This document shows positions 30,286-41,239 of a stretch of 64,000 nt of DNA, in pieces. Each line of letters begins with the position of its first letter. Within the stretch, counting starts at the first letter, position 1. The notes beneath the pieces are model-generated. The model was not told the DNA's origin and did not search any database. It saw nothing but the letters and a program-made list of their open reading frames with translations. Made by a program: the position numbers and the translations under genes. This stretch comes from Nymphaea colorata (taxonomy: Eukaryota > Streptophyta > Magnoliopsida > Nymphaeales > Nymphaeaceae), in assembly GCF_008831285.2 (NCBI RefSeq), contig NW_022204508.1, positions 992,001 through 1,056,000 on the forward strand, given 5' to 3'.

Positions 30286-30546
30286 CATTGACATCCCTAG
30301 GTCTCTATATGCTCTTCATTTAAGTCGAAGCACTAAATTAATGGCAATTTAGGTCCCGATCTATGGGTTTAGGTGAAGGATCAGACTCGTATGATTCAAT
30401 GGGGATCGTTCATTATAGGTAGCGCTTGAACTTGTAGTCACGTTAAATCAACTGTGGAGATTCAGTAGCCAACAAGTGTTCTTAGAGACGGCCAAGAGTG
30501 GCCGAGATAGAAAGTAGTGACGGCAGCCAATAACTTGTTAGTTGGT

Positions 30547-30775
30547 AGGGCTGCACACGAGTCGCGTCGAGTTCGAGTTGGGCCGGCTTGAGATTGACTC
30601 GAGTCAGAAAACTAAAAGCTTGAGCTTGAACTTAACTCATTTAGCTTGCTTATGCTAAACATGTCCGGTTTTTTTAACTCATTTAGTCAGTACTTGTTCA
30701 ACTTTCTCTCATTATAATCCAACATTCATTATGTAGTCTAACAGAATCAAGTTTAAACGATCGAGTTCTTACATA
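30547..30775 (+). mobile_element. Truncated TAGGGCTGCACA-family MITE (left end only)
   Basis: It starts agggctgcacacgagtcg, the terminal repeat of the hAT-type MITE complete at 32.0 and 62.8 kb. Its interior (taactcattt, cattataatccaac, ttatgtagtc) matches the reverse complement of the 62.8 kb copy. No right terminus is found. The paralogous copy starts at 61,461. Confidence 0.6.
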
Positions 30776-31126
30776 CATGTATTAATTTTAATTAACTTAT
30801 ATATATTTATAAGCTTTATTTGCTTTTTCAAAAATAATTCTTTAATATTTTTACTAATTTGGCTGAAACGCTAAATCGACTGATTCAGTACTCCATAATA
30901 GGTGGCTCGGCTGATTTGGTTCCAAAAGCAATCGTGATAACATTGGGTTAAACAGTTTCAGATACATTTATGATGCTCCAAATTGTTTCTTATATCGTAC
31001 ATGTATTACTAAAATGTCATTAATCATTTTTTGACTTTAACCAAACAATGTTTTTTCGAATGCTGCTTATAACATTATCATGAAAACTTTGATAAAAATA
31101 ACTGGAATTGAAACATGATTCATATT

Positions 31127-31617
31127 TAGGGATGCCATTATGTTCAATTTGGATTAGATATCCTACCGAACCGTTTCCAAGAAAAAATTAATATCCGATT
31201 AAGTAATCGGATTGGATTCAGATTTAAGAAATGATATCTGATCGGATTTGGATATGGATTCAGTTCAACAAATATCGAACCGTTTCCAAAAAAAAAAAAA
31301 TATCCGATTAAGTAATCGGATTGGATTCAGATTTATGAAATGACATCCGATCGGATTCGGATATGGATTCAGTTCAACAAATATCCTATATCCAATGCTT
31401 TTACATTTTGAAAGTCGGTTAATTCGGTTCAGAATTGGACTAGGATTCGAATTCAGATATGAATTTTAAAATGGGATACAGATAGTGAAATTGGATTTTG
31501 GATTTGGATTCGGATATGACTTTTCCTTGTTTGTATTTGAATCTGAATATTTGGATATCTGATAAATGGATAAGTTAAGAGTATATCCAATTTGAATATG
31601 ATTCGTTGACATCATTA
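31127..31617 (+). mobile_element. hAT-type MITE, TAGGGATGTCAA family (491 bp)
   Basis: Flanked by the 8-bp direct repeat ttcatatt (31,119-31,126 and 31,618-31,625). Its ends, tagggatgcc and ttgacatcatta, are degenerate versions of the family inverted repeat. The interior is made of short tatccgat/ggattcgga-type repeats. An internal duplication near 31,275-31,385 repeats atccgattaagtaatcggat. An 8-bp target duplication and TAGGG-type ends are characteristic of non-autonomous hAT elements. Confidence 0.8.
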
Positions 31618-32010
31618 TTCATATTAGTTTGACGCTTACTAAATATTAGGATGTTCAAATATTGTTTAAAATATTTTTTTGTAAACACACATTGTGATAC
31701 TAGCCATGTTAGAAATTGGTTCAAGTTTTCCTTCGTGGCAATGGCTGTTTCACTTACACCATCCACATTTCAGAGCAAATTCTTTTATATATTCCGTCAC
31801 TTAAATGATGCTCCTTTGCCCCACAAGAAAAAAAAATTGAAAAGTTTGAAAGTAACCCAATGAACAAGCAATGTAATATTCACTTAAATGCACAAAAAGA
31901 GGAAAGAGAGAGAATAACAGATAGGTAAACAAGCGAAGGGCGCAGATGTGATATAAACCTGAAAAGAGGGGCAGCTGTCAGTCACTGGACTTTTTTTCTT
32001 CATAGCAAGT

Positions 32011-32226
32011 AGGGCTCCACAACGAGTCAAGCCAGCTTGAGCTCGACTCGAACATGCTCGTCAAAACACAGACTCCAACTCTGCATGTTTATAAACGACT
32101 CGATTGAGTTAAATAAATTAAAAGAAACGAATCATACTTAGCATAACCGAGCTCAATGAGTCGAGGGGGACCTCAAGCTTGAGTTTTCTGAGTGGAGCCA
32201 ATTCGAGCTGGGCTCGTGTGCAGTGC
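32011..32226. mobile_element. hAT-type MITE, TAGGGCTGCACACGAG family (216 bp)
   Basis: Perfect 8-bp flanking repeat tagcaagt (32,003-32,010 and 32,227-32,234). The ends are agggctccacaacgag and ctcgtgtgcagtgc. The interior is rich in gagctcgactcga-like words. It is an internally deleted form of the paralogue at 62,780. Confidence 0.85.
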
Positions 32227-32329
32227 TAGCAAGTCATTGATTCTGGTCACTACATTCCATCAGTGGAAAAAGGGTGTTGAGATAGACAAAAAGAGAGAGA
32301 TCTCCCTTTATTCCTTGCAGCATGCCTTC

Positions 32330-32412
32330 TGCCTCTCTCTCTCTCTCTCAAAAATTTTCTCCTCCCATTTTCTCTCTCTCCCTCTGTCTGTCTGTCTCTC
32401 TCTCTCTCTTTA
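32330..32412. repeat. CT-rich microsatellite cluster
   Basis: Interrupted (CT)n/(TCTG)n tract, transcribable as pyrimidine-rich on the plus strand. The paralogous tract lies at 63,296-63,388 with different repeat numbers. Confidence 0.85.
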
Positions 32413-32812
32413 CACATGAAAATGGAAAAAAAAAGAATGGGAGGAAAAAAATTTCGCAAATGGAGAGAGAGAGAGTTCCTTTCTGTTGACGATAATTCAT
32501 GCGTAAGGAATTAATTAGGTTGGATATATCTGATTATCAACCTGATTTTGAATCCATTTAACTGGATCCAGTTAAAAAATGATTCCTTCGTAGCCAAATT
32601 TGATCTACTAAAGATTCAACCCGGTTATGTTTAATTTTGGGATCTTATGCTATCAGATCCAAATTCAGCTTTAAAAGATAAAGCCCAAATCCAAATCTAA
32701 ATAGACACAATCCTGTTAGCTCAAATACAAAAGAATTGAATCCAATGCTCCAAACCATTGATGATCGAGTACAAGAAATATGATTTTGAATAAAATTGAA
32801 GCAATGCTGCGA

Positions 32813-33272
32813 TGGGATGCCGATGGATTGGATTCGAATGAGATATACCCTTCATCATACCTACTTTTTCGGATATTAACATATTCTGATTCGAATCCGG
32901 AATCAGATTTTAATATGAATGAAGAAAAGTCATATCCCAATCTGAATCCAAAATTCGATTTCACAATCTGAATCCAATTTTTATAGTAATATCTGAATCC
33001 GAATTTTGAACTGAATTTTGCCAATTTTCAAAATATAAGAGCATTAGATATGGAATATTTATTCAAAACTAAATCCAATCTGAATCAGTTTCTGAATCCA
33101 ATTAGATATTTATGTACATCCAAGTCCGCATCAGACATTTATCAGATGTCATTTCCTAAATCCAAATCTGATCTGATTTCTTTGTCGGATATTAAATTTT
33201 TTTCCATATCCAATTTGTTTCGAATCATTTTAGTTAGATAGCTGATCCAAATCAGATGTATTCACATTGCTA
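32813..33272 (-). mobile_element. Degraded MITE of the TAGGGATGTCAA family, minus orientation
   Basis: On the minus strand the sequence follows the 43.15 kb element (gattgtgaaatcgaatttt, ggatatgacttttc, aacatattccga-like words). Its ends, tgggatgccgatgg and attcacattgcta, are decayed terminal repeats. Possible target duplication tgctgcga/tgatgcat is imperfect. The paralogous copy starts near 63,792 and runs off the window. Confidence 0.6.
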
Positions 33273-34989
33273 TGATGCATCATTGAAGAAATATTTTTCT
33301 TTGCCACCGGAAGGAAGGAGAATGCCACTGGAAAATAGTGTTTTGGGCTTTTGGTTGGCAACTACGACAATTGTTTGGAAATTTTGATGGCCATGGATGC
33401 TGTTGAAGAGCCACGACCACCTTCCACGAGTGACAGAAGCCATTAAAGAAAGCATTGTTTCTGGTGTCGGAACACCGCCAGTGAATAGGAAACAATTTTC
33501 ACACTATAAAGCTCCTCCACCATCTTTTTTCTCCCTGCAACTTTGGCCTTCCTTCGGTTCATATCCAAAGCCATGTGCACTATTTCATTTTCTTCTTCTT
33601 CTACATTATGTATGCTCGGCTATCACTGGTCTCCATAGAGCATGCACCCACGAGGATAATCTAAAACTTTAAATTTATAGTTAGATTTTCATGGACCTGG
33701 GTCTACTTATATGAGGCAACCCCATGAACTTGGGCGAACTCAACTTACTCTAGATCGAAGTGACCATCTAGGCACCCAAAAACTCGCCAGGATGCTTCTT
33801 TGCAGTAAATCAATCCCTCGTCTGCAACACTGATCGATGGAACCCTCTTTTCCCCATATTCTTTTTTCAAAACAGAATGAATCACAACTCCTTTTCCCTT
33901 CTTTTTTAAGTTTTGATTTTATGCCCATTTATTTTTTCCATTAATCTGAATTGATTGATGGCTTTTTTTCTCTTTATTTGAAGGTAAATGATGAAAATGG
34001 CGTAAGCAATTGAAGATTCTGAATTCTGGGGAGCTTGAAGGGTTATTATGATTCTGTGTTGTTCTATAGAATGACATGGTTCATATTTGCTTTTGTTGAA
34101 TCTTTTCTACATTTAAGATGTTGATTATTCTTTTTTTTTCCAGAAACTGAACTGAAATCTTGCTTATGTGATTTTCTTGAATTTTTTCTACATTTAAGAC
34201 GTTGATTATTCTTTCTTTTTCCAGAAACTGAACTGAAAGCTTGTTTCTTCATGTTTGTATCGACCGATCTGGTCTTCATGCTTTTTGGCATCCTTTCATT
34301 GTGGCCAGAACTCAACATTCATTTTTGCTGACTTAGAACATCTGGAAGAGGGTTTTTAATTTGGCTTCTTAAGTTATTCAGACATTCAAGGGCTGCTTGG
34401 TAATTGTAGTTGGTATTTGAATATACTAAAAATGGGGTAAACTCATGAAACATTTTAATAAGTGTTCCAAGAATCTTATCCAAATCTTACAATATATTCA
34501 TGAAACAGTTGCAAATTGTTTCCTTTGCAATTCAGCAATTCAAGTCTACAGCTATTTACGAAGTTCCTCTTCTCATGTATCTATGGTTGGTTTGATTTTC
34601 TAACTAAAATTACATATATAAGATTTATTTTCTATGTGATAGAGGGTGTAACGCACTAAATGTAAAAGTGAAAAGTTATGTGCAAATGTTGATAATGATA
34701 AAGAATTTACTTTTCACTATTTCTTCATGTTTATCTATAATGAGTTGCAAAACAAAAAAAGGTACTAGTTTTGTAAAATTTGAAGCTGGGATTGGTTGTA
34801 GGGAGATGCTATTGTCAGTCATTTATAAAGAGAACTTGGATACTGGCCTCCTTTTATATTCTTAATTAAATTACATCCTTACTATATTAGATTTTTACAT
34901 TGATTCTCTTGTGGATAGGAATCACAAACTTTTTTTGACCATATAAACAACAGCCGCCGTATTTTTTCTCCAATAAATTCTAGATGAAA
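33273..34989. other. Non-coding stretch, no gene recognised
   Basis: AT-rich. It contains a two-copy tandem repeat (listed separately) and small open frames without recognisable domains. Nothing here supports an exon. Confidence 0.5.
34096..34257. repeat. Two-copy tandem repeat, about 81 bp
   Basis: Both units read ttgaat, then tctacatttaaga, then gttgattattc, then ccagaaactgaactgaaa, with a few substitutions and poly-T length changes. Unit 2 starts at 34,177. Confidence 0.85.
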
Positions 34990-35142
34990 GTGGTCAAATT
35001 GTAGTTTCAAAATTTTAGGAGGAGAAGAAATATGATTTTTCAAAAATTTTTATATAGGATAAATCATTTTTTAAAATTTACATGTTTTTTTTTTTTTGAG
35101 GGGGGCTGCCGCCCTTGCCATCCCCTTAGTTCCACCCCTACT
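34990..35142 (-). mobile_element. Fragment resembling the CAGGGGC MITE family
   Basis: On the minus strand it starts taggggtggaactaaggg and continues into AT-rich sequence with aaaattttgaaac-type words, like the family members at 54.3 and 58.9 kb. The other end and target duplication were not found. Confidence 0.4.
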
Positions 35143-35869
35143 GTTCATAGAATCTATTCTATTTGTCACTGCAGATTGAAACTAATAGCTCCGCATGTTT
35201 AAGGAATAAATGCCATTGAAAAGCATTAGTGACACAAATTTAATATATTAATCCATGACAACTATAAAACACCACTACTGACCATTCAGTGAGACACACC
35301 ACATGCCATCTATATTTGATGGCAGATCAAAAGTGCCACTAAAGACTTTACAATGGCACATATTTATATGTCATCATTGATATTGTATGCAACCCAAGAA
35401 TACCACAAAAGACCTTTCACTACTTCCAGCAATAGTGTGCATATGAATGTGCATCTACTTAAAACTAGCAAATATTTAGACCGCTTGGGTAAAGGATTAA
35501 AGCTGGATCCATTAATTATTAAAATATTATTTTATCAATCTAACCTTGTAGATATGATCTTAAGAACGATTTATTGAGAAATATATATTAAGTTGATCAG
35601 TTTTTATATTAATAACGTTTTCTTCAAATAAACGGCTCATATAACATCAGAAGTTTGTTTGTAGAAAGTTCAAATTTTATATAAAGTTAACTTTAACTAA
35701 AACATGTTTTACATTAAATTAAATTAGTATTTAGAAACAGATGGGGAGGTTCACATTTTTTTAAAGCCCTTTTTATCGGTAATTTAACCAGTCTAGATTC
35801 TATCCCTTAATGCTCGGCCGGTATGTGGATGACCCACTTACGTCTCTTTTTCTTTTTTTTTTAATGACA
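35143..35869. other. Non-coding stretch, nothing recognised
   Basis: AT-rich DNA with only short open frames and no domain or repeat that I can identify. Confidence 0.5.
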
Positions 35870-36245
35870 GTCAATAGTGTCGCCGTGGTCTAGCATCGTG
35901 TGGGATAGAAGATGCCTCCCCTTGCCTCTGTGAGAAGGGCGAGGCTGTCGCGCCTTGCCATCGTTGTCACAGCCCAACCTCGCTGGCAGAGTATCTGCCC
36001 GCCGTTGAGGGTATGGCAGGCTGTTGTTTCCTCAGGGCGGCCACTTCCCCTGCCCTACCTTCACTGGCAACCAGCAAGGCACACCTCTTGGGGTACACAA
36101 CAGCATCCACTGCCTCGATTTTTTGTTTAATGAAGAAATAGTAAACAAAGGGAGGGAGGACACCTGCCCCCTCACCACTGAAAGCCTGTCGAGGCCTTTC
36201 CATCACCGGCAGGTCCACCGGACACAAAAGGCAGCAGCAGGCACT
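35870..36245. other. GC-richer unclassified patch
   Basis: Noticeably richer in G and C than its surroundings (e.g. ggcgaggctgtcgcgccttg). Open frames overlap on both strands but show no domain. Possibly a transposon fragment. Confidence 0.35.
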
Positions 36246-36428
36246 GACGGGGCCAGAAATTTTTGGATATGGAGCACTATTATAGAAATTCTCATTTCTA
36301 GAGGGGCACAACATATATAAATATGTAAATAATTGTAATAAATCTATGTAAAAATATGTAAAAATAAATAAAAATTTTATTGGTGGTGTGGACAACTGCC
36401 CACGCCAGCCTATATGTAGCTACGCTAC
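36246..36428 (+). mobile_element. Probable degraded CAGGGGC-type MITE
   Basis: It begins cggggccagaaatttttgg and ends in a decayed inverse (cgccagcctatatgtagctacg) with an AT-rich middle, the layout of the family at 54.3 and 58.9 kb. Target duplication is not clear. Confidence 0.45.
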
Positions 36429-36969
36429 TGGCGGCAGCTGCTGGCAAAAAGGGGTGAGGCAACTGATTTCTCCCTTCCTGCTGATGGGGAAGGTGGCATC
36501 ACCTCCCCTTTCGATGTTTTACGAGCATCCTTTTTTTTTAACAAATTTTGTGGCTGTCGAACAACATCCATATATATATATATATATATACACTTTAGAT
36601 TTTCAAAATCACTAAGAATTCGATCCAACATGATGGATGGCTTAAAAAAAAATAGTATCAAGTAACACTTTTTTCTCTTAGTATCAAGTAACACTTGGCT
36701 CTGCCCCTATGTAGGTGACAGCTTCCCCTCCCTCCCTTTTTTTTTGCAAAAAAAATATGATGTACAGTCTCCCTCATAGGAGCAGAGGTGACCTTTGATC
36801 GATGCCGCAGCCTCCCCCTCCTCAAACAGCATGAGGATGCGATGCCTTTTAATACTAAATGCATGAATAGGCTGGGCTGTAGGCCTCAAAAAGCATGAAT
36901 AGTTGAAAACAGTGGAACAATTTCAAATGCAAATCAGCTGGGCTGTAGGCCCCCTCCCTTTTAATACTA
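36429..36969. other. Non-coding stretch with small duplications
   Basis: Includes (TA)10 at 36,571-36,590, a direct duplication of agtatcaagtaacactt near 36,655 and 36,680, and gctgggctgtaggcc at about 36,870 and 36,939. No gene recognised. Confidence 0.5.
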
Positions 36970-37722
36970 AAAAATAACAAATGACTGAAGATATCGTAAA
37001 GAAACCAAAAGAACATAAGGAAACCCCCAAGGTAGCCTACAGAAGGCAACAAGGATCCAAAACAAAGAAAAGAAAAGCTTTTAAGACCACTACCTTATAG
37101 AATTTTCCGGAATGGGGAAAAGAAGCACATCAATGACCTCACCACTAGGATTGTAACCCCTGAAACGACCTTTCTTTCCAAACTCCATCCAGAAATGCTC
37201 ACATACTTCTATTCAACCATGGCCAACTGTCGTTTTCCCCTTTCTCCTTATCCCCTGTTCTCTAGAGCACATAACAATGGCCTGCAATCGATTACGATAA
37301 AAACATATGGATTCTACCACCATATCGACATTGGATGGCATTTCCCTGGATCTGATAGAATACCTGATGGAAACCACAGTCCCATCTATCTTTTATGTTT
37401 TTGAATCCACCCTGCATTGTTAACAGAAATCTTTCCATAGATTATAAAATTTATATCTTCTATCTCTTTCAGAACTAGTGTGCACTCATTTATCTCTTTC
37501 CAAATCATCCAGGTGATCATCGGGAAAAGGAGACACCAGCATTTATTTATCCAACTACTGCAAAAATGTTTCATTCTCTACCAATCATACTCCTTCTTTA
37601 TTGAACTATAAGAAGGAATAAAGATATTAAATTTTCCTCCCACATATTTCTTCACATAAGAAGAAAACTCGCAACATCCAAACAGATAAAAAGGAGACTC
37701 TTCCCTTTTTTTACAAAGGACA
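36970..37722 (-). pseudogene. LINE (non-LTR retrotransposon) relic, 3' part of ORF2
   Basis: The minus-strand translation contains CVLCKKREESPFYLFGC, the zinc-binding motif found at the C-terminus of plant LINE ORF2 proteins (zf-RVT type). About 60 residues later comes WMIWKEIN, which fits the W-x-x-W-K-E-x-N signature usual downstream of it. The zinc-binding part lies immediately left of the gypsy insertion (the segment continues at 42,754). Stops interrupt the frame and no 3' poly-A end was identified, so the left limit is approximate. In an active element this protein would reverse-transcribe and integrate the LINE RNA; this copy is dead. Confidence 0.7.
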
Positions 37723-37727
37723 CATCT

Positions 37728-38127
37728 TGTTTCCCTAAGTCTGAATCTATTTCTGCATACTTCGCTTTTGCTTACCATGTCTTTGGTTATACATTTGTTT
37801 ACCTGTGATGGAACACCCACCCATCGGTCCCAAATGCATATAAGGGATTCTGTATTTTGGGTGGTCGGCATTTGAATACTATAAGAGGCCCCAGCCATCC
37901 TATGTAAGTAAAGTTGTGATTTCTTTCCAAACACCCTTGCTTACATCACTCTTGCGATCAATGTAATTTATGCCCATTGCAAGAGCATCCCTCAAATTTT
38001 CGTGCGATCTTTGATTTCCTTGAACCTGCGTTATTCTCAAGTCTTCCACAAACTCTTGAGTCCTTTAGGCTTACGACGAAGGTGCTATCACCAGGCCACA
38101 CGAGCTGAAGAAAGTCAGCTCGTGACA
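37728..38127 (+). repeat. 5' LTR of the gypsy element
   Basis: It runs from tgtttccctaagtctg to gctcgtgaca, 400 bp, and matches the 3' LTR over its full length. The U3/R boundary is not clear; catataaggg near 37,837 is a possible TATA region. Confidence 0.93.
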
Positions 38128-38129
38128 AC

Positions 38130-38143
38130 TGGTATCAGAGCCA
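38130..38143 (+). other. Primer binding site (tRNA-iMet)
   Basis: tggtatcagagcca lies two bases after the 5' LTR and is complementary to the 3' end of plant initiator methionine tRNA, the usual primer for this group. Confidence 0.92.
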
Positions 38144-38224
38144 GTTTGATCATCTGGCATGGTGGGGCATGGGGAGCTAGGTTGGTGTCAAGCTATCCAA
38201 TGATTGGCTGCTATCTGTGGCATC

Positions 38225-39250
38225 ATGGCTGCAGATGAACAGAATTCTGTAGCGGAGGGAGTACAGACTCGTCAACAAAAGAAGACGAGTGTGACCAATG
38301 AAGGAATGGAAGCATGGCTGGTTGGACCAAGACAACCATTGCCTCCTTGACTCATTCCATGACCGAAGCTGCACGGAGCTTCGAAGAGTACAATGTTTGG
38401 ACAAATCAGAATATGGACCAGGTGAACTCTCAGTTAGGAGAAGTTTTAGCCTGTTTAGCTGCGATGGAGGATGAGATGGAAGTCCTCAGAATGTGAAATA
38501 GGACCCTGGATAATCGGCTTCCTAGAGGGGACGAAAGAGGTATAGCGATGTTCGAAATGCTAAGGAATTCGAGAACTTTCTCTATCATCTCGAAAAATAC
38601 CTCAAGGTGAACCAGATCCATGATGATGAAATGAAGATCACAACTGCCTCAATGTTTTGATGGATGATGCCATGCTGTGGTGGTGGAGGTGGGAGAGTGA
38701 CGTCGAAAGTGGCATCTGCACTATTGATACTTGGGAGGAATTCAAGCATGAGATGTGCGAGTATTTCCTGCCCAAAGACATAGAATATCTTGCAAGACGG
38801 CCATTGATGGAACTCAAGCAGATCGGATCGATCCATGACTATGCTCAAGCATTCACAACGAAGTTGCTTGAAATTTCAAGAATGTCTGACGAGGATCGAC
38901 TATTCCATTTCATGAATGGATTACAACCATGGGTGGAGCAAAAACTCTGGCGACAAGACCCAAAAGACTTGAGTAGTGCCCTTGCAGCGGCCAAAAGCCT
39001 GGTAGATACCTTAAGGCGGCTGAAGTTTGAATACAAGCCCTACAATTCCAATAAGGGTGCAAACAGCAACCACAAAAGTGGTGGGAACAATCGGAGAACT
39101 CGACAAGTAGAAAAGGGGAACACTAATGCAGCGGTCTCAGAAGAACAATGGTGAAAATGCGTGAGATGGCAACACTTATAGGCCTTTCGGCCACCACAAG
39201 GATTGAAGTGTTGGCACTGTAGTGGGAATCACTTTGCTTCTAAATGCCCG
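38225..39250 (+). pseudogene. gag (capsid/nucleocapsid) pseudogene of the gypsy element
   Basis: The ATG at 38,225 opens MAADEQNSVAEGVQ. The frame shifts near 38,310 and again before 38,657. The retrotransposon gag core follows at 38,657-39,154 (LWWWRW, TWEEFKHEM, DYAQAF, FHFMNGLQPW), covering most of the usual domain. A zinc knuckle CWHCSGNHFASKC (39,209-39,247) has the C-x2-C-x3-H-x4-C spacing common in plant chromoviruses. An in-frame stop after about 39,150 separates core and knuckle. Gag would form the cytoplasmic particle that holds the element RNA. At least two frameshifts and several stops rule out function. Confidence 0.85.
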
Positions 39251-39393
39251 AATGTCAAGCAACTAGGCCAGCACTTCCAAACAATCTGACTTTTCTGTGC
39301 AGGGTCAAGAAGAGGAAGCATATGAGCGCTCTCCAAATCCTCAGTGCTTTGAAGGAGACCCTGAAGGTGACAACAATGACAGCCACATGACTC

Positions 39394-39780
39394 ATGTACT
39401 TGGACATCTTGGTGAATGGAAAGTCCACGACAGCGATGGTGGATGCTGGTGCAACACACAACTTTGTCTCGAAAGAGGAGGCGAAGAGATTGGGCTTCAC
39501 CCTAGAGAGGGGGGAGTTACGCATGAAGGTGGTGAACTCAGAGGCGAAGTCCATCCACGGAGTGGTCCAGGATGTAGTAGTGAAGATTGAGAGCTGGTCT
39601 GGAAAAGCAAACTTCTCGGTGGCACCGATGGATGATTTCAAGATGATCCTAGGCATGGAGCTTCTCAGTTTGGCAAAGATAATCCCAATGCTGCATCTGC
39701 GTGCCATCGGTATTCTTGATGAGAAGTTTCCTTGGTGGCGAACAAGGAAGTGGCTGAAAACTCCCTTGATTCGGTCCTAG
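39394..39780 (+). pseudogene. Aspartic protease region of pol
   Basis: 128 open codons. VDAGATHNFVS (residues 16-26) is the catalytic D-[ST]-G-A loop with the usual S/T replaced by A. ILGMELLSLAK (about residues 85-95) is the conserved second part of retrotransposon proteases. The upstream join to gag is frameshifted. The family cleaves the polyprotein; this copy is cut off from it. Confidence 0.8.
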
Positions 39781-39836
39781 AGGCACTTGTGCCTATCTTG
39801 GAAGAGTTCACAGAAATGATGCCTGTGGAACTCCCC

Positions 39837-40510
39837 AGATGACTGCCACTACGACGTGAAGTGGATCTTGCTATTGAATTGGTCCCAGGTGCAAAACCAC
39901 CTGCAATGGCGCCTTACCAGATGAGTCCCATGGAGTTGAAGGAATTGTGACGTCAACTAGATGAAATGTTGGCGGGAGGAATCATCAGGCCCTCCAAGGC
40001 TCTTTATGAAACACCTGTGTTGTTTCAGCTGAAACACGATGGCTCAAAGAGACTGTGTGTCGACTATCCTGCATTGGACAAGGTAACAATCAAGAACAAG
40101 TATCTGTGCTCATTGGTGACTTATTCGATCAATTGGGAAATACATGAATCTTTCCAAAGTTGGATCTTCGATCGGGCTATCGAGCTATTGGCAAGTCAGG
40201 ATAGTAGAAGGGGATGAACCAAAGACTACTTGTGTCACCCGCTAGGGTGCTTATGAATCCTTAGTTATGCCATTCAGGTTGGCATACGCCAGCAACATTC
40301 TCAACACTAATGAACAAGATCTTCTGCCCGTACCTTGACAAGTTCGTGGTAGTCTATCTTGATGATATCATGGTCTTTAGACGCAGCATGGAGGAGCATG
40401 TCAGTCATCTGCAGACGGTGTTCAGAGCATTAAAGGAGAATGATCTCTATGTGAAAAAGGAGAAGTGTCTCTTTAGTCAACAGGAGATCAGTTTTCTTAG
40501 CCAGCTATAG
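39837..40510 (+). pseudogene. Reverse transcriptase region of pol
   Basis: Fragments in order: APYQMSPMELKEL with a stop after it, [32 protein letters not shown], then FVVVYLDDIMVF with the catalytic YLDD box (40,355-40,366), and KENDLYVKKEKCLFSQQEISFL. Frames change near 40,120 and 40,310. Directly after 40,510 the sequence jumps to VPELRSFL (about 40,511-40,535), so roughly 40 residues usual in the family between FLG and VPELR appear deleted. Confidence 0.85.
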
Positions 40511-40534
40511 TACCTGAGTTGCGGTCCTTCCTCG

Positions 40535-41060
40535 AATTGACCAACTATTACATATGGTTCATCGAGGGGTATTCTCTAATTGTTACACCTATCATTGACT
40601 TGCTCAAGAAGAACACCGCTTGGCCTTGAACGTAGTCTGCCCAAGATGCCTTTGAAGAATTGAAGAGAGCTCTTGTGAGAGAGGCTGTGCATAAGTTGCC
40701 CGACCACTTGAAACCTTTTGAAGTACACATTGATGCTTTCGATTTTGCCATTGGCGGCGTATTGATGCAAGAGGAGCATCCAATTGCTTATGAGAGCCAA
40801 AAGTTGAAGGAAGCAGAGAAGCGCTATAATGTTCACAAATGAGAAATAACTACAATCGTGCACTGCCTTCGTATATGGAGACACTTTTTGCTGGGAGCGC
40901 AGTCGTGAAGACAGATAATCTAGCCACGAGCTACTTCTAGATGCAGAAGAAGTTATCTCCCAAGTAGGCTCATTGGCAATAATTCCTGGCCGAGTTTGAC
41001 TTCGTGTTGGAATATGAGTGGGGGTAGACACACTGAGTTGCAAGGCAAAGCTTGCGGCCA
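40535..41060 (+). pseudogene. RNase H region of pol
   Basis: After [11 protein letters not shown] and the connection segment comes PFEVHIDAFDFAIGGVLMQ (catalytic aspartate in the position of the usual TDAS) and HPIAYESQKL. A stop follows YNVHK near 40,842, then TTIVHCLRIWRHFLLGA in the same area, then frame loss before the TDN-type box. It would degrade the RNA strand of the hybrid; it is inactive here. Confidence 0.8.
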
Positions 41061-41239
41061 CGTGAATAGGGGCTTCTGAAGTGCAACTAGAGGGGCAACC
41101 TTCTAGAACTTATTCAAGAAGGCATGCAACAAGACTCTACGGCAAAGCATCTAGTATCCCTAGCTAAGACGGGCAGGACCAGGAGATTTTCGTTGTGAAT
41201 GGACTCCTTCTCACTCGAGGTGGACGAGTATTTGTGCCA

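Larger units (their letters stand above)
29358..33272 (+). repeat. Paralogous block, left copy
   Basis: This non-coding block matches 60,566-64,000 in the same orientation and order up to about 33,024, where the right copy reaches the window end. Shared landmarks are the taggcagcgct-like stretch near 30,420, the MITEs near 31.1 and 32.0 kb, a CT microsatellite, and a second degraded MITE. It carries about 390 bp near 29,880-30,270 that the right copy lacks. No gene was recognised. Open frames in the two copies differ mostly by amino-acid-changing substitutions, so they look unselected. Confidence 0.85.

Noticed and set aside
31651-31863. Open frame of 70 codons with a 65-codon counterpart at 62,420
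   Set aside because: It looks conserved only because it lies in the paralogous block. Differences between the copies mostly change amino acids, so there is no sign of selection.
33397-33672. 91-codon frame beginning MLLKSHDHLPRV
   Set aside because: No recognisable domain, low-complexity phenylalanine/leucine-rich end, and no splice or neighbour context.
37578-37934. 118-codon minus-strand frame and a similar one at 42,118-42,555
   Set aside because: Most of each is the antisense of the gypsy LTR. Only the part left of 37,723 belongs to the LINE relic.
38130-38143. Possible tRNA gene at tggtatcagagcca
   Set aside because: Only the tRNA 3' end complement is present, directly after an LTR, so it is a primer binding site.
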